Below are positions 51,275 to 61,626 of a stretch of 64,000 nucleotides of DNA, piece by piece; positions within the stretch are counted from its first letter, which is position 1; each line of letters starts with the position of its first letter. The stretch comes from Kitasatospora sp. SUK 42 (GTDB lineage Bacteria; Actinomycetota; Actinomycetes; Streptomycetales; Streptomycetaceae). The stretch lies in assembly GCF_015776785.2 (NCBI RefSeq), contig NZ_LFMD02000002.1:1911960-1975959 (forward strand), written 5' to 3'. Both the position numbers and the translations under genes were made by a program. The notes beneath the pieces are model-generated. The model was not told where the DNA came from. It ran no database searches and saw only the letters and a program-made list of their open reading frames with translations.

Positions 51275-51529
51275 GTGGCACGCGTCGTAGTCGACGTCAT
51301 GCTCAAGCCGGAGATCCTCGACCCCCAGGGACAGGCGGTGCAGCGTGCACTGCCCCGTCTCGGATTCACCGGGATCGCCGACGTCCGCCAGGGCAAGCGT
51401 TTCGAGCTGGAAGTGGAGGGCCCGGTCGACGACGCCGCGCTCGCCCGTATCCGCGAAGCCGCCGAGACGTTTCTCGCCAACACCGTGATCGAGGACTTCA
51501 CCGTCCGGGTCGAGGAGGCGGCGAAGTGA
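51275..51529 (+). CDS. purS: Phosphoribosylformylglycinamidine synthase subunit PurS
   Basis: An 84-residue PurS, start [22 protein letters not shown], the usual size. It bridges PurQ and PurL in the FGAM synthase complex, step 4 of purine synthesis. GTG 51275 follows GGGAG. Its stop overlaps the GTG of purQ by 4 nt. Confidence 0.94.
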   Translation: MARVVVDVMLKPEILDPQGQAVQRALPRLGFTGIADVRQGKRFELEVEGPVDDAALARIREAAETFLANTVIEDFTVRVEEAAK

Positions 51530-52202
51530 CCACCCGCATCGGCGTCGTCACTTTCCCCGGCTCCCTCGACGACCGCGACGCCCAGCGCGCGGTCCGCCTG
51601 GCCGGTGCCGAGCCGGTCGCCCTCTGGCACCGTGACAAGGATCTCCACCAGGTCGACGCCGTCGTCCTGCCGGGCGGATTCAGTTACGGCGACTATCTGC
51701 GCTGCGGCGCGATCTCCCGCTTCTCGCCCGTGATGGAGACCGTCATCGAGCAGGCGAAGCTCGGAATGCCGGTCCTCGGTATCTGCAACGGCTTCCAGGT
51801 GCTGTGCGAATCGCACCTGCTGCCCGGCGCGCTCCACCGGAACGACTCGCTGCACTTCGTCTGCCGCGACCAGAAGCTGCGCGTCGAGAACGCGGAGACC
51901 GCCTGGACCGGGGATTACTCGGCCGGCCAGGAAATCGTCGTCCCGCTGAAGAACGGCGAGGGCCGCTTCGTCGCCGACGAGCGCGTCCTGGACGAGCTGG
52001 AGGCGGAGGGCCGGGTCGTCGCCCGGTACCTGGACCTCAACCCGAACGGTTCGTACCGCGACATCGCCGGCATCACCAACGCCGCCGGCAATGTCGTCGG
52101 CCTGATGCCGCACCCGGAGCACGCCGTGGAGCCGCTCACCGGTCCGACCACCGAGGGCCTGGGCTTCTTCACTTCCGTCCTGAAGCAGCTGGTGAACGCC
52201 TG

Positions 52203-52203
<1 letters not shown>
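51526..52203 (+). CDS. purQ: Phosphoribosylformylglycinamidine synthase, glutaminase subunit
   Basis: A 225-residue class I glutamine amidotransferase with the nucleophile Cys in [14 protein letters not shown] and the His/Glu pair in MPHPEHAVE. It supplies ammonia to PurL. It overlaps purS by 4 nt (GTGA) and purL by 1 nt (TGATG), so translation of the three is coupled. Confidence 0.96.
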
Positions 52204-54458
<2,255 letters not shown>

Positions 54459-54470
54459 TCGGGCCCTGAC

Positions 54471-54508
54471 CGAGGGGCGGACGGTTCGACTGAACCGTCC
54501 GCCCCTCG
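54471..54508 (+). terminator. Terminator of purSQL
   Basis: A perfect 17-bp stem (54471-54487 with 54492-54508) with loop GACT, 12 nt after the purL stop. The -35 region of the next gene would lie inside it. Confidence 0.8.
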
Positions 54509-54524
54509 GCGTATGTTGGGGCGC

Positions 54525-55337
54525 ATGCCTCCCAAGTCCCGTACGTACCAGCCGCAGAAGGTCCGCGCCGCGCTGACCGCCCAGACGCGGGCGCTGCGCT
54601 CCGTCGTGCAGGGCCTCACCGACGCGCAGTTGGACCTGCCGACCAGGCTGGGGGACTGGCGGGTCCGTGAGCTGCTCGCGCACCTCGCCGTCCAGCTCGA
54701 CTTCCTCCCCGCCCACCTGGACGACCCGCTGGAGGGGCGCCCGCCGCTGGACCTGCCGGGCTGGGTGGCCGCGGTCGGCACCGTCGCGTCCGGGCTGGAC
54801 GCGCAGACCCGGGAGCGGGCGGCGGCGGAGTTCGGCGGCGGCGCGGAGTCGGTGGCGGCGGCCTTCGGCCGGGCCGCGGACGCGCTGACCGGGCTGCTGG
54901 AGCGCCCGGAGGCCGCCGACCCGACGCGGCGCCTGGAGGTCCGGGTGGGCTCGATGCTGCTCGCCGACCTGCTGGTGACCAGGCTGGTGGAGACGGTGGT
55001 GCACGCCGACGACCTGGCGGCCGCGCTCGGTCAGGAGCCGTTCCCGCACGACCGCCAGGCCGTCGCCGCCACCACCCGGCTGCTCGCGGACGCCTTCGCC
55101 GACCGGGTGCCCGGTGGTGCGGTGGAGCTGCGGATCCCGCCGTACGCGGTGGTCCAGGCGGTGCCGGGGCCCAAGCACACCCGCGGCACCCCGCCGAACG
55201 TGGTCGAGACCGACCCGCTGACCTGGATCCGGCTGGCCACCGGCCGTACGGACTGGGCGGCGGCGCTGGCGGACGCCGAGGTGTCGGCCTCCGGGGAGCG
55301 CAGCGACCTGCGGGAGTACCTGCCGGTCCTGCACTGA
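54525..55337 (+). CDS. Maleylpyruvate isomerase-family (DinB-like) protein
   Basis: A 270-residue protein of the same broad family as the gene at 34977: N-terminal helical bundle with LGDWRVRELLAHLAVQLDFLP (metal His), a central LVTRLVETVVHADDLAAAL with further ligand candidates, and a C-terminal sterol-carrier-like domain. ATG 54525 is preferred over 54513 because TATGTT stands 7 nt before it and no ribosome site fits either, suggesting a leaderless mRNA. Substrate unknown. Confidence 0.75.
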   Translation: MPPKSRTYQPQKVRAALTAQTRALRSVVQGLTDAQLDLPTRLGDWRVRELLAHLAVQLDFLPAHLDDPLEGRPPLDLPGWVAAVGTVASGLDAQTRERAAAEFGGGAESVAAAFGRAADALTGLLERPEAADPTRRLEVRVGSMLLADLLVTRLVETVVHADDLAAALGQEPFPHDRQAVAATTRLLADAFADRVPGGAVELRIPPYAVVQAVPGPKHTRGTPPNVVETDPLTWIRLATGRTDWAAALADAEVSASGERSDLREYLPVLH

Positions 55338-55364
55338 GGCCTCATCGGACAGGCCTCAGTGCAG
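55329..55364. terminator. Bidirectional terminator formed from two gene ends
   Basis: 14-bp perfect arms (55329-55342 and 55351-55364) with an 8-nt loop. The arms contain the last codons and stop codons of both convergent genes, whose C-terminal residues are Leu-His in each. Confidence 0.75.
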
Positions 55365-56060
55365 CTGTCCGGCCAGGGTCTCGGCGGCCTTGCGCAGTGG
55401 TTCGCCGGCGAGGGCCGGGTCCGGGTCGGCTCCGGCGGTGTTCTGGGAGAGCAGCAGCACCAGGTCCCCCTCGCCCCGGAGGGCGACGCGGGAGACGGCG
55501 GCCGTGCCCTGGCCCGGGGTGAGCCTGGTCTGCCCGACGGCGGGCCGGTCGCCGGCGAACCGGCTGAGCTGGTCCACGCTGAGCAGTCCGGCGCGCTGGA
55601 TCGCGGGCAGCATCATGCTGACGCCGTAGTCGGTCTTCGGCACGGCCAGCAGCTCGACGTCGACGGTGGACGGGCCGACCGTGTACGAGCAGGTGATCTG
55701 GGCGCTCGGGGGAGTGGCCGGCATCTCGGTCATGGTCGGTGGGTGGGTGGCTCCCGACGGCCAGGGCTGGGCCGGAACGCCGTCGCCGGCGTTGCCCTTG
55801 ACGGACCGCCCGTCCGTCACGGCGGGGGCGACGGCGCCGCCGATCCCGGCGTCGGCCGCGGCCTTCGTGAAGTCGAGGCCGAACGGGCAGGCGGTGGACC
55901 TGTTCTTGAACAGGTCCAGGGCGGTCGAGCGGACGCGGTCGTAGGAGAGCGGCCCGCCGCCCGTGCCGGCGCCGGAGGAGGACGAGCAGGCGGCGGCGCC
56001 GAGGGCGATCACGGCGGCGGTGAACACGGCGGTGGGCTTTCGGCGTTGGGCAGTGGTCAT
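55356..56060 (-). CDS. DUF3558-family lipoprotein
   Basis: A 234-residue putative lipoprotein: MTTAQRRK, hydrophobic stretch, then lipobox-like IALGAAAC followed by a Ser-rich linker. The mature part has Cys in ACPFGLDF and ITCSYTVG, probably disulfide-bonded, and fits the DUF3558 family of actinobacterial surface proteins with unknown role. The ATG at 56060 gives the proper signal; upstream in-frame codons do not. TACCCT ends 6 nt before it and no Shine-Dalgarno is seen. Confidence 0.75.
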   Translation of the reverse strand: MTTAQRRKPTAVFTAAVIALGAAACSSSSGAGTGGGPLSYDRVRSTALDLFKNRSTACPFGLDFTKAAADAGIGGAVAPAVTDGRSVKGNAGDGVPAQPWPSGATHPPTMTEMPATPPSAQITCSYTVGPSTVDVELLAVPKTDYGVSMMLPAIQRAGLLSVDQLSRFAGDRPAVGQTRLTPGQGTAAVSRVALRGEGDLVLLLSQNTAGADPDPALAGEPLRKAAETLAGQLH

Positions 56061-56121
56061 GACCGCAGGGTAGGCCGTGGTGGTGCCGGAGGGTTGCCGA
56101 TCGGGTCTCAACTCCGTCGTA

Positions 56122-57006
56122 CTACGGGACCGCGGGCCCGCTCAGGTAGGTGCCCTCCGCCGTGTACGGCCAGGCGTTGGGCGCGCAGCCCTTGAGGCCG
56201 TAGATCTGCTGCATCATCGCGGGCGCCGGCTTGCCCGGGCCGGGGCAGGTCTCGTGCCCGTGGCCGATCCGGTGGCCGACCTCGTGGTTGACGATGAGCG
56301 CCCGGTAGTCGTCCAGCGGGCCGCTGAACTGCGGCGAACCGGTGTTCCAGCGCTTGGAGTTGACCAGCACCTGGTTGCCGACGTTGCAGTTGACCTCGCC
56401 GTGGGTGTCCAGGCCGGAGGCGCCGCAGATCCGGTCCACGGTGGCCGGGGAGGCGATTTTCACGGTGAAGTCGTACGGACCGCTCGCGACCAGCTGGAAG
56501 CCGTTCCTGTGGTCGTTGGTCCAGCCGCGCCGGTCGCCGAGGATGCCGTGGATCTGTGCGGCGGCGGACGCGGCGTCGATGCCTATGCCGTTCTCGACCT
56601 CCACCCGGTAGCGGCGCACGGTGCCGTTGCCGACCGGCTTGGCGGTGGCGGGGGCGGTGCTGAAGGTGCCCGCGCCCTTGGTGGGGCCCGGGTCCGGCGC
56701 GGTGGGCGTGGGCGTGGGTGTCGGCGTCGCCGTGGGCGCCGGGGCGGGCGGCTCGGCCGGCGGCGGGGTCGGGACGGACGCCTGCTCGGCGGGCGGGGCG
56801 ATCCGGGCCTGGGCGGTCGGTGCGGGGGCGGCGGGGCCCGAGGGCCGGTTCAGCGCGAAGGCGGCGGCGCCCAGCACCAGCACCGCGGCGACCAGTGCCG
56901 TGAGCATGCCAGGCCCGACTCTGCGGCGTGCCCGGCGGCGTCTACGGCCGCCGCGGGGGTTTCGAGCCGGGGCGGCTCGCCTGCTGGCGGGTCGGGCTGC
57001 GGGCAC
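56122..57006 (-). CDS. DUF3152 exported metzincin-like protein
   Basis: About 294 residues: a strongly basic N-terminus (RRRRRARRR), one membrane or signal helix (MLTALVAAVLVLGAAAFAL), a Pro/Thr/Ala stalk of about 60 residues and a C-terminal catalytic-looking domain with NHEVGHRIGHGHETC, the HExxHxxGxxH zinc motif of metzincins. The DUF3152 family is uncharacterised but its motif implies a secreted zinc protease. The start is uncertain: GTG 57006 has AAGGTG before it; a GTG at 57015 is also possible. Confidence 0.82.
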   Translation of the reverse strand: MPAARPASRRAAPARNPRGGRRRRRARRRVGPGMLTALVAAVLVLGAAAFALNRPSGPAAPAPTAQARIAPPAEQASVPTPPPAEPPAPAPTATPTPTPTPTAPDPGPTKGAGTFSTAPATAKPVGNGTVRRYRVEVENGIGIDAASAAAQIHGILGDRRGWTNDHRNGFQLVASGPYDFTVKIASPATVDRICGASGLDTHGEVNCNVGNQVLVNSKRWNTGSPQFSGPLDDYRALIVNHEVGHRIGHGHETCPGPGKPAPAMMQQIYGLKGCAPNAWPYTAEGTYLSGPAVP

Positions 57007-57061
57007 GACCGACACCTTGGCATGCGAACGGGTGAATGTCCACGTACCCGGTATGCGGGCC

Positions 57062-57781
57062 TCAGCTGCCCGGCAGCCCCAGGGAGCGGACGAGATCGAG
57101 CAGTTCGAGCCTGTACAGACGGTCCGGGTGGTGCGCCTGCGGGCCCAGGTGACCGTGCAGCTCCAGGGCGACCGGGCCGTGCATCCGCCCCCAGAGCCGC
57201 AGCGCCAGGGCGACGGCGGCGGGCGGGAGGTCCGGGTGCCGCTCGCGGACCTTGGCCGCGAGGTCCTCGGAGAAGTCGCTCCACCGCGCCGACGGGTCCT
57301 CCTGCGACGTCCGGGCGCTCGGCCAGGCCGCCGCGACCAGGCCGACCAGCCCGAGGCAGGCACGCCCCGCGGCCTCCGGGGCGGGGCCTTCGACGGGCGG
57401 GCGGTAGCCGGCCACGGGATCGCCGTAGAGCAGCCGGAAGCCCTGCGGATTGGCCAGCGACCAGGCGCGCAGGGCCTCGCCCCAGGCCACGATCCGGCCG
57501 CCGGGGTCGTCCTCGGGCACCGCGTCCCGGGCGGCCTCCACGGCCTCCACCAGGGCGGTGTAGACGTCGCCGATCAGTGTGGAGATCAGGTCGTCGCGGG
57601 TGTCGAAGTAGCTGTAGATCGCGCTGCCGCTCATGTCCATCTCGCGGGCGATGGCGCGCAGCGAGATGGCGTCGGCGCCCTGCTCGGCCATGTGCTCCAG
57701 GGCGATCCGCTTGATCTCGGCGGTGGTCTGGGCCCGCAGGCGGGCGCGTCGGCCCGGTTTCCGATCTTCCACGCTTGACAT
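57062..57781 (-). CDS. TetR-family regulator
   Basis: A 239-residue repressor with helix-turn-helix AISLRAIAREMDMSGSAIYSYFDTRDDLI (about residues 40-68) and a WHG-type C-terminal domain (NPQGFRLLYGDPVAGY). It is divergent from a zinc-type dehydrogenase gene, with its start codon overlapping the -35 of that gene's promoter, so it probably represses both. Ligand unknown. Confidence 0.88.
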   Translation of the reverse strand: MSSVEDRKPGRRARLRAQTTAEIKRIALEHMAEQGADAISLRAIAREMDMSGSAIYSYFDTRDDLISTLIGDVYTALVEAVEAARDAVPEDDPGGRIVAWGEALRAWSLANPQGFRLLYGDPVAGYRPPVEGPAPEAAGRACLGLVGLVAAAWPSARTSQEDPSARWSDFSEDLAAKVRERHPDLPPAAVALALRLWGRMHGPVALELHGHLGPQAHHPDRLYRLELLDLVRSLGLPGS

Positions 57782-57814
57782 CGTACAGCGCTGCATTAGA
57801 GTGCGATGCGCTAA
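57775..57814 (+). promoter_or_regulatory. Promoter and operator of the TetR / dehydrogenase pair
   Basis: TTGACA (57775-57780), 16 nt, TAGAGT (57797-57802) read toward the dehydrogenase gene. An imperfect dyad TTAGAGTGCGATGCGCTAA (57796-57814) covers the -10 and start site and is the likely TetR operator. Confidence 0.6.
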
Positions 57815-57862
57815 ATCAGAACGGTGCACGGAAAACGCGCGCCGAACAGGGGAGGGGGCGTC

Positions 57863-58858
57863 ATGGAGAGCAAGGCCGTGCTGTTCGACGAGATCGGCGG
57901 ACCGGAGGTCCTGCGGCTGGAGAAGGTCGCGCTGGCGGACCCGGGTGCGGGGGAGGTGCTGGTCCGGATCGACGCGATCGGCCTGAACCGGGCCGAGGCG
58001 CTGTTCCGCTCCGGCGGCTACTGGTACGACGCGACCCTGCCGGGCTCCCGGCTCGGCGCGGAGGCGGCGGGCGAGGTGGTCGCGCTCGGCCCCGAGGTGG
58101 ACGGCTTCGCGCCGGGCGACGCGGTGAGCGTCCTGGCCACCGGCACCGGAATGTCCCACGCCGGCGTGTACGGCGATCACGTGGTGGTGCCCGCGACGAC
58201 CCTGCTGCGCCGGCCCGCGGACATGGACGCCGTCACCGGGGCGGCCGTCTGGCTGTCCTACCTGACCGCCTACGGCGCGCTGGTCGAGGTCGGCCGGATC
58301 GCGCCCGGCGACCACGTGGTGATCACCGCCGCCTCCAGCAGCGTCGGCGTCGCCGCGATCCAGATCGTGACGGCCCTCGGCGGCGTCCCGGTCGCCGTGA
58401 CCCGGACGGAGGCCAAGGCCGACCGGCTGCGGGCGGTCGGCGCCGCCCACGTGGTGGTCGCGGACGGCGGCCCCGAACTGGTGGCGAAGGTGCGGGAGGT
58501 GACCGGGGACGCGGGCGCGCGGATCGTGTTCGATCCGGTCGCCGGTCCGGGCCTGGCCGACCTCGCCACGCTGGTCGCGCGCGGCGGAGTGCTGATCGTC
58601 TACGGCTGGCTGGACCCGAGGCCCGCGCCGTTGCCGATGAACTGGCCGCTGAACGTCTGGGGCTACGCGCTGTCCGCCCTGGTCGCCGACCCGGAGGCGC
58701 TCCGCCGGGGCCAGGACTTCGTCCACGCCGGGCTCCGCGCGGGCACCCTCGCGCCGCTGATCGACCGCACCTTCGACCTGGAGGAGATCGTCGACGCCCA
58801 CCGGCACATGGAGGCCAACGGACAGGTCGGCAAGATCGTGGTGACCGTCCGGCACTGA
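57863..58858 (+). CDS. Zinc-independent MDR-family NADPH oxidoreductase
   Basis: A 331-residue medium-chain dehydrogenase/reductase of the quinone oxidoreductase branch: IGLNRAEALFRSGGY in the GroES domain and NADPH site VVITAASSSVGVAAIQIV; no structural zinc cysteines. ATG 57863 follows GGGGAGGGGG and excludes the upstream ATG at 57824. Under likely TetR control. Substrate unknown; such enzymes reduce enones or quinones. Confidence 0.87.
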   Translation: MESKAVLFDEIGGPEVLRLEKVALADPGAGEVLVRIDAIGLNRAEALFRSGGYWYDATLPGSRLGAEAAGEVVALGPEVDGFAPGDAVSVLATGTGMSHAGVYGDHVVVPATTLLRRPADMDAVTGAAVWLSYLTAYGALVEVGRIAPGDHVVITAASSSVGVAAIQIVTALGGVPVAVTRTEAKADRLRAVGAAHVVVADGGPELVAKVREVTGDAGARIVFDPVAGPGLADLATLVARGGVLIVYGWLDPRPAPLPMNWPLNVWGYALSALVADPEALRRGQDFVHAGLRAGTLAPLIDRTFDLEEIVDAHRHMEANGQVGKIVVTVRH

Positions 58859-58939
58859 CCCCAGGGTGATCCTGTGAGGGTGGTGCCGATCCCGGGCACG
58901 GCGGTTGACCGGTGGGTCCCGGATGGCAGACTGCACTGC

Positions 58940-59359
58940 ATGGCGATTCACAGGAACCTACTCGACGGCCCCGAACCGACCCTCCTGCCGGAGGACGAGC
59001 AGCCCTACCGGATGCTCGCGGAGGAGTCGGCCTCACCGACCCAGGTGGCGGCCGAGTACCCGACCTTCTGCCTGGCCTGGGCCATGCTCGCCGACGACGC
59101 CTTCGCGGCCGGCCGCTACGTCGAGTCGTACGCCTACGCCCGTACCGGCTACCACCGCGGCCTGGACGCGCTGCGCCGCAACGGCTGGAAGGGCCACGGG
59201 CCGGTGCCGTGGGAGCACCGCGGCAACCGCGGCTTCCTGCGCTGCCTGGCGGCGCTCGCCCGGGCGGCCGGCGCGATCAAGGAGACCGAGGAGGAGACCC
59301 GCTGCTGGCAGTTCCTGAAGGACAGCAGCGCGGAGGCGTACGCGGAGCTCAAGCAGTAG
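58940..59359 (+). CDS. DUF3151 protein
   Basis: A 139-residue helical protein with the DUF3151 core: NLLDGPEPTLLP, AAEYPTFCLAWAMLADDA, SYAYARTGYHRGLDALR and PWEHRGNRGFLRCLAALA. The family is almost confined to actinobacteria, often next to fba as here, with no known role. TTGACC (58905-58910), 16 nt and CAGACT (58927-58932) put the start site at about the ATG, so the mRNA is probably leaderless. It converges with fba. Confidence 0.88.
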   Translation: MAIHRNLLDGPEPTLLPEDEQPYRMLAEESASPTQVAAEYPTFCLAWAMLADDAFAAGRYVESYAYARTGYHRGLDALRRNGWKGHGPVPWEHRGNRGFLRCLAALARAAGAIKETEEETRCWQFLKDSSAEAYAELKQ

Positions 59360-59383
59360 TCCGAAAGCGTTGACGGAGACGAC

Positions 59384-59415
59384 CGTGCCCCCGGCGGAGG
59401 ACCGCCGGGGGCACG
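59384..59415. terminator. Bidirectional terminator between DUF3151 gene and fba
   Basis: CGTGCCCCCGGCGG and CCGCCGGGGGCACG, perfect 14-bp arms around AGGA; 24 nt from each stop. Confidence 0.8.
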
Positions 59416-59438
59416 CGCGTCTCACGCGGTCAGCGCGT

Positions 59439-60461
59439 TCACTTCAGGCGCTTGCCCGCCGAACGCAGCTGCTCGGCGGCCTCGCGCACGCGGGCGGCCA
59501 TGCCGGCCTCGGCCAGCTTGCCCCAGGTGCGGGGGTCGTAGGTGTTCTTCTTGCCGACCTCGCCGTCGACCTTCAGCACGCCGTCGTAGTTGGCGAACAT
59601 GTGGCCGGCGACCGGGCGGGTGAAGGCGTACTGGGTGTCGGTGTCCAGGTTCATCTTCACGACGCCGTTCTCCAGCGCGGTGGCGATCTCCTCCGCGGAG
59701 GAGCCCGAGCCGCCGTGGAAGACGAAGTCGAACGGGTCGGTCTTGCCGTACTGCTTGCCGATCGCGTCCTGCAGCTCGCGCAGCAGCTCCGGCTTCAGCA
59801 CGACGTTGCCCGGCTTGTACACGCCGTGCACGTTGCCGAAGGAGGCGGCCAGCAGGTAGCGGCCCTTCTCGCCCAGGCCCAGCGCCTCGGCGGTGCGCAC
59901 GGCGTCGTTGACGGTGGTGTACAGCTCGTCGTTGATCTCGTGCGTGACACCGTCCTCCTCGCCGCCGGTCGGGGTGATCTCGACCTCAAGGATGATCTTG
60001 GCGGCGGCGGCCTGGGCCAGCAGCTCCTGGGCGATGGCCAGGTTGTCGGACAGGGTCTCGGCCGAGCCGTCCCACATGTGCGACTGGAACAGCGGGTTCT
60101 CGCCCTTGGCCACGCGCTCGGCGGAGATCGCCAGCAGGGGGCGGACGTAGCCGTCCAGCTTGTCCTTCGGGCAGTGGTCGGTGTGCAGCGCGACCGTGAT
60201 GTCGTACTTGGCGGCGACGATGTGCGCGAACTCGGCGAGCGCGACCGCGCCGGTCACCATGTCCTTGTTGTGCTGGCCGCCCAGGAACTCCGCGCCACCG
60301 GTCGAGATCTGGATGATGCCGTCGCTCTCGGCCTCGGCGAAACCACGCAGTGCGGCGTGCAGCGTCTGCGACGAGGTGACGTTGATGGCCGGGTAGGCGA
60401 ACTTGCCCGCCTTGGCCCGGTCCAGCATCTCGTTGTAGACCTCGGGAGTTGCGATGGGCAT
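59439..60461 (-). CDS. fba: Fructose-bisphosphate aldolase, class II
   Basis: A 340-residue zinc aldolase of glycolysis and gluconeogenesis. Motifs are ALHTDHCPKDKLDG (zinc His), FGNVHGVYKPGN (His), FHGGSGSSAEEI and KMNLDTDTQYAFTRP. The ATG at 60461 (MPIATPEVYNEML) follows AGGAG and is the family start. Confidence 0.96.
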   Translation of the reverse strand: MPIATPEVYNEMLDRAKAGKFAYPAINVTSSQTLHAALRGFAEAESDGIIQISTGGAEFLGGQHNKDMVTGAVALAEFAHIVAAKYDITVALHTDHCPKDKLDGYVRPLLAISAERVAKGENPLFQSHMWDGSAETLSDNLAIAQELLAQAAAAKIILEVEITPTGGEEDGVTHEINDELYTTVNDAVRTAEALGLGEKGRYLLAASFGNVHGVYKPGNVVLKPELLRELQDAIGKQYGKTDPFDFVFHGGSGSSAEEIATALENGVVKMNLDTDTQYAFTRPVAGHMFANYDGVLKVDGEVGKKNTYDPRTWGKLAEAGMAARVREAAEQLRSAGKRLK

Positions 60462-60782
60462 GCGATCCGCTCCTGTCGGGTTGCGGCGTACGGACGGGTG
60501 CTGTCCGACGCTTTGTACGCCTTCGTGACGACTCCGTGCCGGCCCGCCGACGCGCGGCGCTGCGGTGTGGCTCTCCGGCACCAAGGTTCGAGGCGGCCAC
60601 CGCGGTACGGCCATGAGGGTGGGACCGCCGCGGACCGGACGCCTGGGCCATCTTCCCAGACTCGTGCCCGCAGGTCAGCAGGAGCCCGCCTGTCGGGACG
60701 TCGGACCGGGGCACTCGACCGGAACCCGTCGACGGGGCTCGGCCGGAAGTCACCGGCAAGATGCGCCCGCTATCCTGCGCCC
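60462..60782. other. Divergent intergenic region fba / DedA gene
   Basis: A 321-nt gap. Apart from TATCCT (60771-60776) just before the DedA start, I see no promoter with both boxes, no structured leader and no gene. Confidence 0.35.
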
Positions 60783-61499
60783 GTGGACTACAACCAGCTG
60801 GCCGTCAACCTGCTCGACGCCAAATCCCTGATCTCGTCCCTCGGCGCCATCGGGCTGATCGCGATCATCTTCGCGGAGACCGGCCTGCTGGTCGGCTTCT
60901 TCTTCCCGGGCGACTCGTTGCTGATCCTCGCGGGTGTCGCCGCCTCGAACGCCGCCTCCTCGGTGCTCGGCGACGGCGCCAAGCTGCCGATAGCCGTGCT
61001 GCTCGTCGGCTGCCCGATCGCGGCGATCGCCGGTGCCCAGCTGGGGCACCTGATCGGCGTCAAGGTCGGGCCGAAGATGTTCGACAAGCCCGATTCGAAG
61101 ATCTTCCGCCGCGAGTACGTGGTGAAGGCGGAGGAGTACTTCAACAAGTTCGGCTCCGGCAAGGCCGTGGTGCTGGCCCGCTTCATGCCGATCATCCGCA
61201 CCTTCCTGAACCCGGTGGCCGGCACCCTGGAGATGCCCGCCAAGACCTTCTTCGTCTGGAACGTCGTCGGCGGTGTGCTGTGGACCGAGTCCATGCTGCT
61301 GATCGGCTACTTCTTCGGTGACGCGCTCGCCCCGGTGATCGACAAGTACCTGATCCCGGCGGTGCTGCTGATCGTCCTGCTGTCGATCTCGCCGATCCTG
61401 ATCGAGGTCATGCGGGAGCGGAAGAAGAAGAAGGCGGGCGGCGCCGAGGCCGCCGCCGAGGCCACGCAGGCCGGCAGCGGGCGCCACCGGCGAGGCTGA
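60783..61499 (+). CDS. DedA-family membrane protein
   Basis: A 238-residue membrane protein with the DedA/SNARE-associated signatures ETGLLVGFFFPGDSLLILAG and ARFMPIIRTFLNPVAGTLEM, whose arginine and acidic residues are needed for transport. Members flip undecaprenyl phosphate or phospholipids, supporting envelope synthesis. It ends in a basic tail. GTG 60783 has no ribosome site; TATCCT lies 6 nt upstream, so the mRNA is likely leaderless. Confidence 0.9.
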   Translation: MDYNQLAVNLLDAKSLISSLGAIGLIAIIFAETGLLVGFFFPGDSLLILAGVAASNAASSVLGDGAKLPIAVLLVGCPIAAIAGAQLGHLIGVKVGPKMFDKPDSKIFRREYVVKAEEYFNKFGSGKAVVLARFMPIIRTFLNPVAGTLEMPAKTFFVWNVVGGVLWTESMLLIGYFFGDALAPVIDKYLIPAVLLIVLLSISPILIEVMRERKKKKAGGAEAAAEATQAGSGRHRRG

Positions 61500-61536
61500 A
61501 CCCCCGGGCGAGGCTGAACCTCCGGGCGACGGACGA

Positions 61537-61592
61537 CGAAGGGCCGGGCCCCGTTCCACGTGGTTTCACGTGAAACAGGGCCCGGCCCTTCG
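61537..61592. terminator. Convergent terminator with parS in its loop
   Basis: CGAAGGGCCGGGCCC (61537-61551) pairs perfectly with GGGCCCGGCCCTTCG (61578-61592). The 26-nt loop contains a perfect parS. It serves both the DedA gene and pyrE. Confidence 0.8.
61563..61576. other. parS: parS centromere-like site, second copy
   Basis: A perfect GTTTCACGTGAAAC, preceded by GTTCCACGTGGTTT (61553-61566), a partial match that shares four bases with it. It lies inside the terminator loop between DedA and pyrE. Confidence 0.9.
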
Positions 61593-61626
61593 CTTCGTGC
61601 GTCCGTGTGCGGGGTGTCCGCGGGGG

